The translations under genes were made by a program, and so were the position numbers. This document shows positions 52,708 to 64,000 of a DNA stretch of 64,000 nucleotides, one piece after another. This stretch comes from Macrocybe gigantea (Eukaryota; Basidiomycota; Agaricomycetes; Agaricales; Callistosporiaceae). The notes under the pieces are model-generated. The model saw only the letters and a list, made by a program, of their open reading frames with translations. It did not search any database and had not been told where the DNA came from. Positions within the stretch are counted from its first letter, which is position 1; the number at the start of each line of letters is the position of its first letter. Where the stretch lies: positions 1,178,001 to 1,242,000 of the forward strand of contig SJRY01000228.1 of NCBI GenBank assembly GCA_011319805.1, given 5' to 3'.

Positions 52708-55613
52708 ATGGATTACGCACCACCGCCGAACGAACACCTCGTCCGACCACATCATATCTTGCTTTTGACACTTTTGATAGTCTTGTTCAAGGATGAGGAG
52801 ACTTATATCCCCCTGCTTTCAAGCTTCATCTCTGCCGTGAGCTCCTGAACGAGATTTCGGAGGTAGAACACGGGCATTGCCAGCCTTCATGACATTGGAT
52901 ATTTGGGATTTGACGCGTCATTAACAGGTGACAAAACCGAGGTGTTATAGCGAATTAATGCAAGTGCTATGCTCTGGTCCGCAGTCTGACGCAAGACAGT
53001 CACAAAGGGTGATGGAGGAATTCAAGGCCACCGTACGAATGAAAATGTAGACACCGCCTAGACGCTATGCTGATAAACAGACTAGCACGGCAATCTAAGC
53101 ACACCGGAGAAGATGACGGATTTCTTTTCCAGTGAGTGATCCCTTGCAAGGGTGCAAAGGTAGACTAAGAAGACAAGACCTTAGCTGTCTATTCGTTGAA
53201 AGGGACGATCGAGTAAGTCTATATCGTTTGATCGCAAGCGCTTCATGACGAATAATTGCAGGAACTTTCCATATTTGTATAACCTTCCTCTGCTCTCAGC
53301 TATTGCTTTGTCTGAGGATTGTGCGCTGATAGGATCGACACTCACTTTTCGGCTATTTCGTACGGCGTTGCCAATTCAGCTTTAACAAACTTTCATTCTC
53401 CGGCGTGATAACGCTGCAAAAAGACTATGCAGCCTGGCTGTCAAACAATTCCAAAGCTGGATATGCTCCTGCTCGAAAAGATGAACTCAACGACGGTGAG
53501 ATGCTCTTCTCTCCTTTTTTGTGTTTCATTGGAGAGAGCGATCATCATACCAGATCGTTTACTCTTGAAGACCCAGGGGGATAAGAGAACATGGGCTAAA
53601 GCAGACGCCTATGCAGCGTATGTCTGAGTACATCGATTACTTGCACCCATTATTCCTTCACCTTCCCAGATTCCAAAAGGCTGACTTGACAGGGGATGAG
53701 AAGACAGCAAAGGAAAACCTGAGACGCTTTTTGAGCAGCACTTCCATTACCATTATGACTCGTGAGTCACGCAGATCGACAACGCAAATGATGCTCATTA
53801 ATTTCTCAGTGGGCTACGACAGCATGCACTACTCAATCTTGTTCGAATGCATTACCTGCGCAATGAGATCACAACTGCTCGCGAAGTGCGTGCCGTAGAA
53901 TATCTTCGTTTAAATAACTGACCACTAGGCTCAAGTTACTATCTGAAGCTATCACTGCTGCTCGCACGAACGGAGACAGGACAACCCTACAACATTGTAT
54001 CAGGTGACAAGGTCCCCGAACCAATCACATTCCCCTTCTGATCATAAACCCGTGCTTAATAGTCTATACCACCGTCTCCCTCCTACTCATGGACGAAAGC
54101 CTATGCTGAACGAATTACAAAACGACGTTCATCCGTTGGAGGTCTTATTCGATACAAAAAAACTGTTAGACGAACAAAATGTGCGTTCTGCCCTGCTTTG
54201 TTGGAATATATAGTGACGATCTGCAACATTAGGGCCAGCCCTTGACGGCTGCGTTTATAAAAATCTACCAGGCTCTGGGCTTGTATGATCAGTGGCAGGA
54301 TACTCATAATGCGGGCTGGGTCGAGGATGAACAATGGGCTTATCGTGCCATCCAATCCATAGCATGGGAGGCGGCAGGTATTTCCACGCTCCGTCCGGTG
54401 ACTTGGATTCCTCATCATTTGGCGTGTCAGGATGTCAGCGGATTGCGTCGCTCGAAGAAACGCTAGTCGTCGCATTCACACATCATCAAAGGGGCGATAA
54501 TAATCGTCTGACTGTGCTGCTAAATAAAGCTTACAGGGTATTCAAGGCTTATCTCCATGACTAATGCGGAACAAGTCTGCTAACTCCATATAGGCAGCAC
54601 GACAAGGTGGTTACATTCAAGCAATATCCATGCTTTTAGAACCCGACGTGTGGCGCGGACTCTCAATTCATGACTACGGATCTTGGGCGAATGAGATCTG
54701 GCACATCCTTGCTCTACGTGCTTCTAGGAGGTGGGGATTTCATTTTTTCACTAACAAGACATTTTTTCTCATTAAACAGAGGCCAATTACGTCTGTATTA
54801 TGAATTCCTTTTACCACGCAAACCACCTGGAGACTATCACCCTCGGGATTACCTCATTGAACAAGAATACTATGGCTCAGAAAAGACGATCAGAGACTGC
54901 TTGTATGAAGTATTGCACATGAGGGTGGGCAATAAACCATATTATGGCAGGATCCGTTCTGATGCCCACCTTAGCAGTGTGGCCAAGCCGTTGCTGCCAT
55001 TGAGCCCTTGTTACGGGCACTCTGGCACTCGGAATTCCTAGGCCGTCTGTCAGACTACAGGACAGCGATCATCCTATTAGCAGACGTCAGTCTAGAATTT
55101 GAGTTGTCTGGTAGAGCACGACAGATCATGGAGGAGATCATGCCTCAGGCGAGTATGAAAATGGAGACGATGCAAATGACTCTGATTGAATTGCAGGTCA
55201 TCCTCGGAGATGATCTGGAGCAGCGTGCGTTTGGCTGTTTTACGTTTGCCCGATGTATCGTGGCTGCGGGTAATACAAAAGGTTAGTCGTATAAGTAACT
55301 TGACGCTATTTTATGCGCTAACCCACAGTCAGCTGAAGCTATCTGCGAAGCGATCCCTTACTTGTTGAGGGCTGAACGGGATTTGCGAGTGCTGGAGATG
55401 TACCAGTCACTGATGGACGTTCAGTATTTGTTAGCAGTGTTCTATCACAACATCAACAAGGAAAAAGAACGAGACGAGGCTTCAAAGAGGCACCACGAGA
55501 CGCAAGAATGGCATAAGAAACTGGGAGGAGTGGCTGCAGACGATGAGCTTCAGGAGACTTTTAGAGTAATTAGTCGTGTTGGAGGTGCACTTGCTAGCCG
55601 AGGGGAGCGATAA
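52708..55613 (+). CDS. APC5: Anaphase-promoting complex subunit 5
   Basis: Apc5 is a TPR scaffold subunit of the APC/C ubiquitin ligase. Predicted exons are 52708-52862, 52928-53046, 53081-53131, 53185-53212, 53333-53495, 53554-53617, 53670-53761, 53810-53885, 53936-54003, 54063-54180, 54233-54377, 54431-54537, 54594-54730, 54780-54924, 54978-55281 and 55333-55613 (about 684 residues). Family blocks are SLFGYFVRRCQLSFNKLSFS, then HALLNLVRMHYLRNEITTAR, the Apc5 repeat SEAITAARTNGDRTTLQHC, and C-terminal TPR-like helices. Two exons are one base short: the CCCCC run at 52809-52813 (needed to reach PPAFKLHLCREL) and the TTTTT run at 53728-53732 (needed to reach RRFFEQHFHYHY). Both exons fit their splice phases when one base is added. 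Confidence 0.88.
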
Positions 55614-55701
55614 AGAGAGTCACGTGTCGATCAGCTTTTCCGATCATGGTGATCAGTTCGTGTCCCATTGTAAACGTTTGCCCAGTCCCACATACTCCCT
55701 C

Positions 55702-58700
55702 ATGGATGGCCCGCCGCCCCAGGAGGAGGACTTCTCCACCCTTTCCATCTCGGACAGACTCGCCCACAAAAACTGGAAGGCCCGCGTCAGTGCTTATGAA
55801 TCACTGATCAAGACTTTCCAAACAACCGCGTCCGACACCGATCCCGCTTTCAAGCCATACACAAACAACCCTGATCTGTTGAAGAAGATTGTCACCGACT
55901 CCAATGCGGTTGCACAGGAAAAGGGCGTCGAATGTATAGTCGCTCTGGTGAAATTCGCGGGGGAGACCGCTGCACGGACACGTGAGGCAGTGGTGCCTGC
56001 TTTAGTCGACAAGTGCTTCGGTTCGTCCAGAGCGGGGACTAAAGCTCAGGCTCTTGAGCTAGTTCTTCAATACGTAGAGGTGGAGAACAATGGGGCAGGC
56101 GTTGTGGTACGTGGTCTGGCCAAGTACGATAATACTGGATGTGTGGCTTCATACATTGTTTTCTTCAGGGAGATATTCTCAACGGTCTGAGTGCAAAACA
56201 GCCAAAAACTGTTGCAGGATGCGTCTTAGCCTTGAGCGAAATTGTTCGGTATGTCTTATCCTGTAATGACGCGGTCTGAACACGGCCTTGGGTTCAGTAG
56301 CCGTGTGGTTGGCGCACAACTCACATCGCTGTCCAGAACTTTCGGAACACAAACGACTCAACCACCACCGATCCTCAAGGCGCTTCCAAAGATTTTTTCT
56401 CATAGTGACAAGACTGTTCGCGCCGAAGGCGTGTCATTAACTCGCGTACTGTATCAATGCATCGGACCCGGTATTGATCCCTGGTTAGCGGAATTAAAGC
56501 CAGTCCAAGTAAAAGAGTTGAAGGAGGCTTTTGAGTGTATGGATAAGGACGGGAAAGGCAAAGGAAGTCTCAAGCCAGAGAGGCTAACTCGCACTCAAGC
56601 GAGGGAGGCGGAGGAAGCTGCAGAGTCAGGCGAGCCCGTGGCTGGAGATGATTCTGGTCCAGCAGAAGGCAAGCATCCAGTTCCACTTTTAGATATCTCT
56701 ATACTCATCAATGTTGGGCAGAATCGGCTCCACTTGACCCACGTGCGTTTGCAGAACCAGTTGACATTTCCTCGAAACTACCTTCGGGCTTGCAATCCGC
56801 TTTCAAGTCTTCAAAGTGGAAGGACCGTAAAGAAGCCTTGGATGACCTTCTTAAATTGTTAAGTTCCACGCCTCGTATAAGCGACACCCCAGAGATAGCA
56901 GAACTGGCCAAGTCTCTTGCATTGCGTGTCTCCAGTGATGCAAACATTAACTGCGTCATGGTTGCGGCCTCCTGTATTGAAGAACTGGCAAAGGCTATGA
57001 TGTCAACATTCGCGAAGTATCGAGAACCAGTCGTTCCTTCCATCCTCGAGCGCTTAAAAGAGAGGAAAGCTAGTGTCACTGACGCAATCGGTGCGGCTTT
57101 AGATGCGGTTTTTGCAACTGTGAGTCACGAATCCGCCATATATTATGAAACCCCTATTAACCAAAGCACAGACATCACTTGCAGATATAATACCGGATCT
57201 AGATGCGGCGCTGAAATCTAAGAACCCACAAGTTAAGGAGGGAACACTGAAGTTCCTTTACCGATGCATCAGCACTGCTTCGTCGCCAATCCAGCCAGCC
57301 CAAATCAAGCCCCTTGCCGATACGTTGGCCATCCTGCTTGAAGACAGTTTCGAGGGCGCACGAAACGAGGCCGCTACTTGCCTTGGGGGCCTCATGAAGA
57401 TGGTCGGAGAACGTCCGCTTAACGTCATAATGGATGGTCTGCCGGATGTCCGAAAAGCCAAGGTCAAGGAGGCATATGAGAAGGCCGTCGTCAAATGCAA
57501 AGCTGGTGGCTCTGGATCTTCAAGACCGCCTCCAAAGTCAGCACCCCTACCATCAAAATCTGCTTCTTCTAAGGCTCCCAGACCCGCCAAGATTGCCGTT
57601 GAACCTGAATCAGAGGTGCCGGTTGAAATGCCTGTTGAGAAGCCTACAACAAAAGCCCCTGCCGTGAGCTTTCTTTGAGTTGATCGATCATCGTTCATTT
57701 CTGATTCTCTTCGCAGCCCAGAAGAGCACCGCCGCAAGCGGCGGCCCCTCCAGCCATCAAGAAACCTCCCCCTACGGCTGCGGCTGTGGCGAAACCATCG
57801 AGATCTGCCCCGGCAGCTCCGCCCAGTGCCTTAGACTCGTTCAAGTACAAGCATACACCTGAAGATGCGGAAGCACTGGCAATTGATTTATTGCCGTCAA
57901 ACATAATGAGTGACCTTGGTGACGCGAATTGGAAAATTCGATTAGCCGCATTGGAGGAAATGACCACTTGGATAGAAGGTCAAGTCGAATCGTTGGATGC
58001 AGAAGTTGTTATTCGCGCACTAGCGAAAAAGGGTTGGGGAGAAAAGAATTTCCAAGTGTGTAGCCATATCTGAAGCTTGACTTGCTCTCAATGTTTTATA
58101 GGTTTCAGCCAAACTCTACGGAATCTTATCCTGCTAGCTGAACAGTGTCCTTCATTCGGGAGGTCATGTGCAGCTCTCTGTGTGGCGCACCTCGCGGAAA
58201 AACTGGGCGACATGAAGCTCAAGAAACCAGCGGGTGATACCCTCGTCCTAATTGCGGAAAAGACTTCACTACAGTTTGTTTTCGGCCAAGGTTCGGTCAT
58301 TCTGCTGTCCGATGCACTACTCTAACTCATATCTCACTCCGCAGCATATGAACCGTTATCGAAGCAAAAGGCTCCTAAAGTCTTGTCAGATGCTCTTGGT
58401 TGGTTTAGCATGACTTTGATGGAGTTCGGCATCGTTGGGTTATCGTTAAGGAGCTTGATCGAGTTCCTAAAGACTGCTTTACAAAACTCCAATGCAACCG
58501 TCCGTACTAGTGCAACCAAAACTCTGGTAACCGTAAAGATGTTTGCTGGCTCCAGTAAGCTCTCTTTGAGGCCTTTTCTTTCGTGTATTCGTTTCTCAGT
58601 CGTACTTTAATTCCAAGGCATCAAAGATTTCATCGAAGATTTGAATCCTCAGCTCCTGAACACAATTAATGCAGAGTTCGACAAGGTCGAGGGCAACACA

Positions 58701-61700
58701 CCCCCTATACCAACGCGTTCATCTGTTGATCTTGCTACAATGGTTCCTTCCTCGGCCAGTGGTGGAGGCGGGACCTTGCATGACCCGCTCGATGATTTAT
58801 TCCCGCGAGTTGAGATCGATGGCTTACTCAAGGGAACAACAATACTCGGGGATGCGAAGAGCGATGCATGGAAAACTAAGAAGGAAGCCTTAGAAACACT
58901 GCAAGCCATACTAGACCAAGGAAGTAACAAGCGGTTGAAAGGAAACATGGGTGAGTGATACGTCATGTCCTGTATGGTTGCCTGCTAAAAGTCATCAGGC
59001 GAGATTGGTCAAGTTTTAAAAGCCAGAGTAACCGATACGAACAAAGTTGTCCAGGCTCTCGCCTTAGATATTGTTTCCCGTATAGCAACGGGTATGGGGA
59101 AGCCGTTCGAAAAGCACGCTCGTCTCTTCGTCCTCCCTGTATCGACCGTTCTGTCGGACCAGAAGGCGACCATTCGCACGACAGCCCTCCAAACCTTATC
59201 TGCCATTGCTGCAGCATGCGAAGGAATTGAACCGATGATCTCAGGCTTGGCATCTGCTTTAGAGGCGTCTAATCCACTTCAAAAGAGCACGCTACTACAT
59301 TGGATGGCTGATTACTTCAAAGATCGCGAGCCCTTCACAATTTTAGACATAAATGGATGGGTTGCACCTACTATTGCATCTCTGGACGACAGAAATAGCG
59401 AAGTCCGGAAAGGCGCTCAAGCGTTGCTTCCGATCTTGATAACTTATGCAGGCTATGACTTCGTTCTACACCAGACTAATTCCCTTAAACCAGCCTCTCG
59501 TTCCAGTGCAGTGCCTCTTATCCAGGCCGCTCGTCCTGTCCAGATGACTTCTTCGACACCTCCTGTTTCAGCGATCAAGGCGACAAACAAAGCTGCACTC
59601 CAAGCCGCAACTGAAAACTCACCTGCGGCTGCTGCACTCGAAGCATCTTCCGCAGGCTCCGCTTCCCAATCGAAGTCAAGCACAAAGTTGACAGGTGTTC
59701 GACGGAAACTCCCGTTAGGTCCCAACGTTGCAGCGTCTCCTGCGGAAACATCAGATTCTGGTGCACCGGCTACTAAACTGGCCTCGAACCTCAAAAAGGC
59801 AAATGCTGCAACGACGAATACTCCACCGCAAAGCTCCTCCAACTCGCTCCCTTTCTTCGGAACAAATTTAGACGCCAGAAAACTCAGAACGGGAAAAGAC
59901 GCGAGTCGGTGGATTAATGAGAGCGGCCCCACCCGAAAAGACCTCGCAGACTCGCTGCAGACTCAGATGGAACCTCATGCTTCGAAAGATTTGATAGCCC
60001 GCCTTTTCAGTCACGACCATAATGCCGTTAATGACCACATCCAAGGACTCACGATGATAAACGATTTTTATGCCTCCTCACAAGGTTCGGACGATAACAC
60101 AGAAACCATATGCCTCGCGAATTTCGACCTAGCATTGAAATATGTATCCATTAAAGCCCATGAACCACAACCTAACCTGATCTCAAAATGTCTGGACGTT
60201 GTGGAAACAATATTGGCGTTCCTCCGGAGTGTCAACCACCAGCTGACGGATGGCGAGGCGTATTGCTGTTTGCCCACGATGATATACAAAGTAAGCTGTC
60301 AATTGTCTTCTCTAAGCGTTATTCTAATGTGGCTACAAAGCTTGGCGACGCTCGAGAGCCAGTCCGAAATCGTGTTCAACAAATAATCAGAGCGTTCTTG
60401 AAAGTATACGCATACAGTAGAGTATTCCAACTATTGCTCGAATACGGTCTGAAGTCAAAGGTCTCAAAGACTCGTCAAGGCGCTCTTGATGAGGTTACCG
60501 CGATCCTCAAGAAATCCGGACTAAGTGCTTGCGAACCGCCCAAAGCATTCCCAGTTATTGCTTCCACGTTGTCAGACAAAGATTCCCAAGTTCGGAAATC
60601 AGCCCTGAACGCATTGGGGTGAGTAATCCATGTGACTGTCTTGCCGCCACACTGACTGGGCAATCACAGTGAGGCTTATTCATTAACAGGGGAAAAGATT
60701 TGGAGCCTGGTGGGTCCGTTAACCCCCAAAGATAAGACACAGCTCGAGGAACGCATCCGCCGGATACCTGGACCTAGCTCTGTGGACCAAGCGAACGCGG
60801 TCACACCCGCCATGGCATCAACTGTCGTGAAGCTCGCAACAGGTCTTCCTCGTCCAGCTTCTCCGGCAGTGTCGAAAATCGGCGGTCCCCGGTCTGCGAG
60901 CCCAGCCATAGCTTCGCGACTAGCACGACCCAGTTCTCCTGCACGTACATTCCGGTCTGCGTCCCCCGCGCCTAGCACAGCACGTTCTGAATCCCCCGCA
61001 GGAAACTTGAGCGCTCAGTCAGCTTTACCATCACCTAAAGGTGGTATTCGCCCGAAAACTCTCCTTCCATCCCGATTGGGGCGGCCCAAGCCAAATCTTG
61101 CACAACCATCAAACCACACCTCCATTCGAAATAACGAACAGTCGGCTTTAAACAATGTATATACCAGAGCAGGACCTTCTACAGCCCCCTCTCGTCATGA
61201 AGAATTAGAAACACAGCAAGGCACTGAAGGCATTACGCTTACGATATCTAGCATTCTCAGCAGCGATCCTAGTCGCAGCGTGGATGCCCTAAAGAAAGTT
61301 CAGAAGATTTTATCTGTTGGTCCGGAGGCTGGACCGTCAATGCCACAGTATCGCGAGCTTGCTGAACACACGGAAGGATTGATTGAAACGATCACGCTCC
61401 AAATGGCCCACGTATTTGAACGGCCTGATGATCTCGAGACTGACGAAAATTTCAGACTCGCGAAGCATCTTATCCAGACACTGAACAATTTCTGCGACCA
61501 CCCATTCTTGGCGGAATCACTCACCGTTGACATCCTAACGTCGCTTCTGGAGGAGCTGACGCTTCGTCTTTTAGAGACAGACGATAACCCTGTCAAGAAG
61601 GTCAAGGATCTATCACGCTTCATCAACATGATCATACTCCGTTTGTTTGCGACTGGAAGACGAATGTCGATATTCCGGTGAGACATAAACGCAATAATTG

Positions 61701-62876
61701 CCTTTTCCGGGTCTGATATTGCTACAGAGCGCTGTTCGCGCTGTTGCTGCAAATTATAAAGCCCTTCCCCGGAAACGGCACTCTACCAGAGTCAAAAGAA
61801 GCTCGTGTTGCAGAACTCGTTCTTAAATGTGTGTGGAAACTGGCCAGAAATATCCCACAAGACCTCAGTGAGGGCCATCTCGATCCCGTGGAGCTCTTCC
61901 CTGCCATAGAACACTTCTTGCAGTCTGTGCCACCTAATGAATGGCGTGCCCGAGCAACAAACAAGGTCCCTTGCGGTGACATGCCGTTAAGGACCATCAA
62001 GGTCATCATACAACACGTCGTCGGTAAGAATAATGGCCTTTTATTGCATACGCCCACCCTGACTTGTTGGCTTTCAGCTCATTACGGAGACGATGTTTAC
62101 GATCTACTCTCCGGGTCGTTTGATGATCCTTCTGCGACTATTGTCTACCCATACGTTTATAGGATACTGAACTCGACTGCTCGCGCGGATGCAGCAAACC
62201 CTAGACACAGCGAAGGACATCTGGACGGCACGCGGCCGCTTTCATCGACGTCAAGTCGCCCAATGTCCCCCAAGATACTGCGTCAGTGACATCAATGAGT
62301 CATCACAACACTTCAAGCCACCGAACGAGCCCGAGCGCATCCTCCTTGAATGGCAATGGCCACTACAGTCCTCCGGTCGAAGAACCTGATCCCGACGCTC
62401 AACTGCTAACAATTATTGGACACATATCCAGTGAAACGACAGGAGCATTGCATAAAGAAGGCATAACTGAACTTCATCATTACCTGAAAGCATATCCTCA
62501 CAAACGACCGCGTGTCGAGAAAATGCTGGAATCGACGGGAGCTGCTTTCCGGAAATACATCAACCGTGCATTGGCCAGCCGTGCAGCCGAAGACCAAGAG
62601 CGGGAGGTTGCGGTGGCGGATACACTGTCGAGTATGCCCTTTAGCCTTGATGCTGTTCCCGGCTGATCGTCCATTTAAGAGCTGGAATCCAACAATCGCT
62701 CGGCTCCTGTGTCACCGAGCGCGCATGACGGGAGCGAAGGGAAGTACTTGAGGCGAATGAGTCCGCAAGATGACCAGAGCCAGCAAGACAAGCTGTCTAG
62801 ACTTCACGACCTATTCCAATATCGATCTAGTGCCACGAGCGAGACGTCGCAGGACCAGACCTCTGCGGGGCGATGA
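55702..62876 (+). CDS. STU2: XMAP215/Stu2/ch-TOG microtubule polymerase
   Basis: These proteins bind tubulin with TOG domains and speed microtubule plus-end growth and spindle assembly. Predicted exons are 55702-56106, 56169-56248, 56337-56668, 56722-57119, 57172-57663, 57717-58055, 58102-58290, 58345-58554, 58618-58950, 58999-60290, 60341-60618, 60670-61677, 61728-62023, 62078-62631 and 62680-62876, about 2134 residues. HEAT-type TOG arrays are clear: LAHKNWKARVSAYESL, SSKWKDRKEALDDLLKL, GDANWKIRLAALEEM, SDAWKTKKEALETL. Linkers are basic, Ser/Pro-rich. A C-terminal coiled-coil part ends the protein. The third intron (56669-56721) has a GCAAGC donor. Two single bases seem missing, at the CC of 58130-58131 and the CCCCC of 62267-62271. 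Confidence 0.93.
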
Positions 62877-63068
62877 GGTCGACGTTGTTTATTCCATTCT
62901 TTGCAGTCTGATCTGATGCTATCTGAGCCTTATACCTCTTGCCACGAACAGTTGTAACGTAGAAATTGTTAATTGCCTGGATGGATTATTTGTTCATATT
63001 GATGTCTTGGTCCCATAACCTTTGCCGCCCAGCGAACGTTCTCCGGCATTCATTCCTGTCTTGCTCCC

Positions 63069-64000
63069 ATGGCCACTCTCCCAAGGCGCGCCAGCAGCTC
63101 TCTAACGTACGACACCGCCATGGTATTCTGGCGTATCATCACCCAGATTTTTTTCCGCGAGATTCGCCCTCGTGGTGCGTTCAATATTCCCCGAGACGGT
63201 CCTGTCATATTCGTTGGTGCTCCGCACAACAACCAAGTACTTCTGGCTTATCTGTCTTGCAGAGTGTCTTTTGTTCAACCTTGTCTGAATGTAGTTTCTT
63301 GATCCTCTTCTCTTAAGTTTGGAAGTCTATCGGGAAACGCACCGTGGTGTCCAGTTCTTAACTGCTGCTAAAAGTATGCAAAGGAAGGCTGTCGGATTCT
63401 TTGCTCGCTTAATGGACAGCAGTAAGTTCTCCTGTCTAATGTCGGACTGCATCTTATTGCTGGTTTAGTACCTGTCGCACGCGCTGCAGATTCAGCCAGG
63501 CCGGGAACAGGTCAAATATGGTTGTCTGCAGATGACCCATGCCTTGTTGTGGGCGAAGGAACCAAGTTCCTATCCGAATTCACTCCACGAATGCAGATCA
63601 TGCTTCCAAAATCCGTAAATTCGTTCGTAGCTGAAGTGAGCGAAGTCATCTCGGATACTCAGCTTAGAATCAAAAGAGAATTTGGAGGAGAAAGCGGAAA
63701 AGGTACTCTACGTATTCTGGAAAAGGTGGCAGAGCGCCAGAGGGAAGGCGACAAAGGCCTCAACTTCAAAAAGCTGCCTTTCGTCGATCAGCAAGAAATG
63801 TACCGTTACGTGTATCATTGTCTGAGTCGAGGCGGGAGTATCGGTATCTTTCCTGAAGGTATGTATATTTCTCGTCTTCGTCAATAGTCAAGCGTTAAGC
63901 CTATACTCTTCTCGAAGGGGGCAGTCACGACCGGACTGACCTGCTGCCGTTAAAGGCGGGCGTTTCTATCATGGCGTTAGGTGCAATGGCGAATGATCCT
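63069..64000 (+). CDS. Glycerol-3-phosphate/DHAP acyltransferase (Gpt2/Sct1 type), 5' part
   Basis: This ER enzyme makes lysophosphatidic acid, the first step of glycerolipid synthesis. Exons seen are 63069-63236, 63295-63421, 63469-63858 and 63918 to the window edge, so the 3' end is missing. The PlsC acyltransferase motifs are present: APHNNQFLDPLLL (catalytic His and Asp, split by the first intron), [20 protein letters not shown] (glycerol phosphate binding), and a membrane-associated N terminus ([14 protein letters not shown]). The start is the ATG at 63069; the family usually starts near here. It follows Stu2 in the same direction after 192 nt. Confidence 0.93.

Noticed and set aside
53213..53332. 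An extra APC5 exon with NFPYLYNLPLLSAIALSED
   Set aside because: It reads well but cannot be joined in frame to the conserved SLFGYF exon; I treat it as intron, with low certainty.

Overview
The window is a gene-dense piece of a filamentous basidiomycete nuclear genome, most likely an Agaricomycete. The evidence is many short introns (mostly 45-65 nt) in almost every gene, very short or divergent intergenic spaces, and protein families whose layout matches mushroom-forming fungi. I can support 30 protein-coding genes in 64 kb, about one per 2.1 kb. The first (a Gfo/Idh/MocA oxidoreductase) and the last (glycerol-3-phosphate acyltransferase) are cut by the window edges. I found no transposon, tRNA, rRNA or CRISPR-like structure. 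Splice models were built by eye from reading frame, GT/GC-AG borders and conserved motifs, so the exon lists are predictions.

Layout. 1-11 kb: oxidoreductase end, aprataxin-like HNT3 (-), Gyp7 RabGAP (-), ribosomal protein eS21 (-), ALKBH1-like dioxygenase (-) divergent from LETM1/Mdm38 (+), Shr3 chaperone (-) divergent from an RsfS-domain mitochondrial protein (+). 11-21 kb: SPF45-like splicing factor (+), succinate dehydrogenase flavoprotein Sdh1 (-), TBC1D5-like RabGAP (-), GID ubiquitin ligase subunit Rmd5 (-). 21-32 kb: Nsa1/WDR74 (+), pirin (-), amino acid permease (-), enoyl-CoA isomerase/hydratase (-), SmgGDS-like armadillo protein (-). 31-42 kb: OTU deubiquitinase (+), AP-1 beta adaptin (-), Nepro-like nucleolar protein (+), GPI-anchored cupredoxin (-), Mso1-domain protein (-), sulfide:quinone oxidoreductase-like flavoprotein (+). 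42-64 kb: Src1/Heh inner nuclear membrane protein (+), Vps23/TSG101 (-), TEA-domain transcription factor (+), Noc3 (-), APC5 (+), a very large Stu2/XMAP215 microtubule polymerase (+) and the acyltransferase (+).

Most genes are housekeeping: membrane traffic (Gyp7, TBC1D5, AP-1 beta, Vps23, Mso1, Shr3), mitochondria (Sdh1, LETM1, the RsfS-domain protein, the quinone oxidoreductase), ribosome biogenesis (eS21, Nsa1, Noc3, Nepro-like), ubiquitin (Rmd5, OTU, APC5), and spindle or nuclear envelope (Stu2, Src1). No secondary-metabolite, defence or mobile cluster was seen.

The unusual signals are at the level of gene structure. At least ten introns use a GC instead of a GT donor. Several exons are extremely small, down to 8 nt. 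Seven, possibly eight, places in conserved genes lack a single base inside a short homopolymer run, which looks like systematic under-calling in the assembly rather than gene decay.
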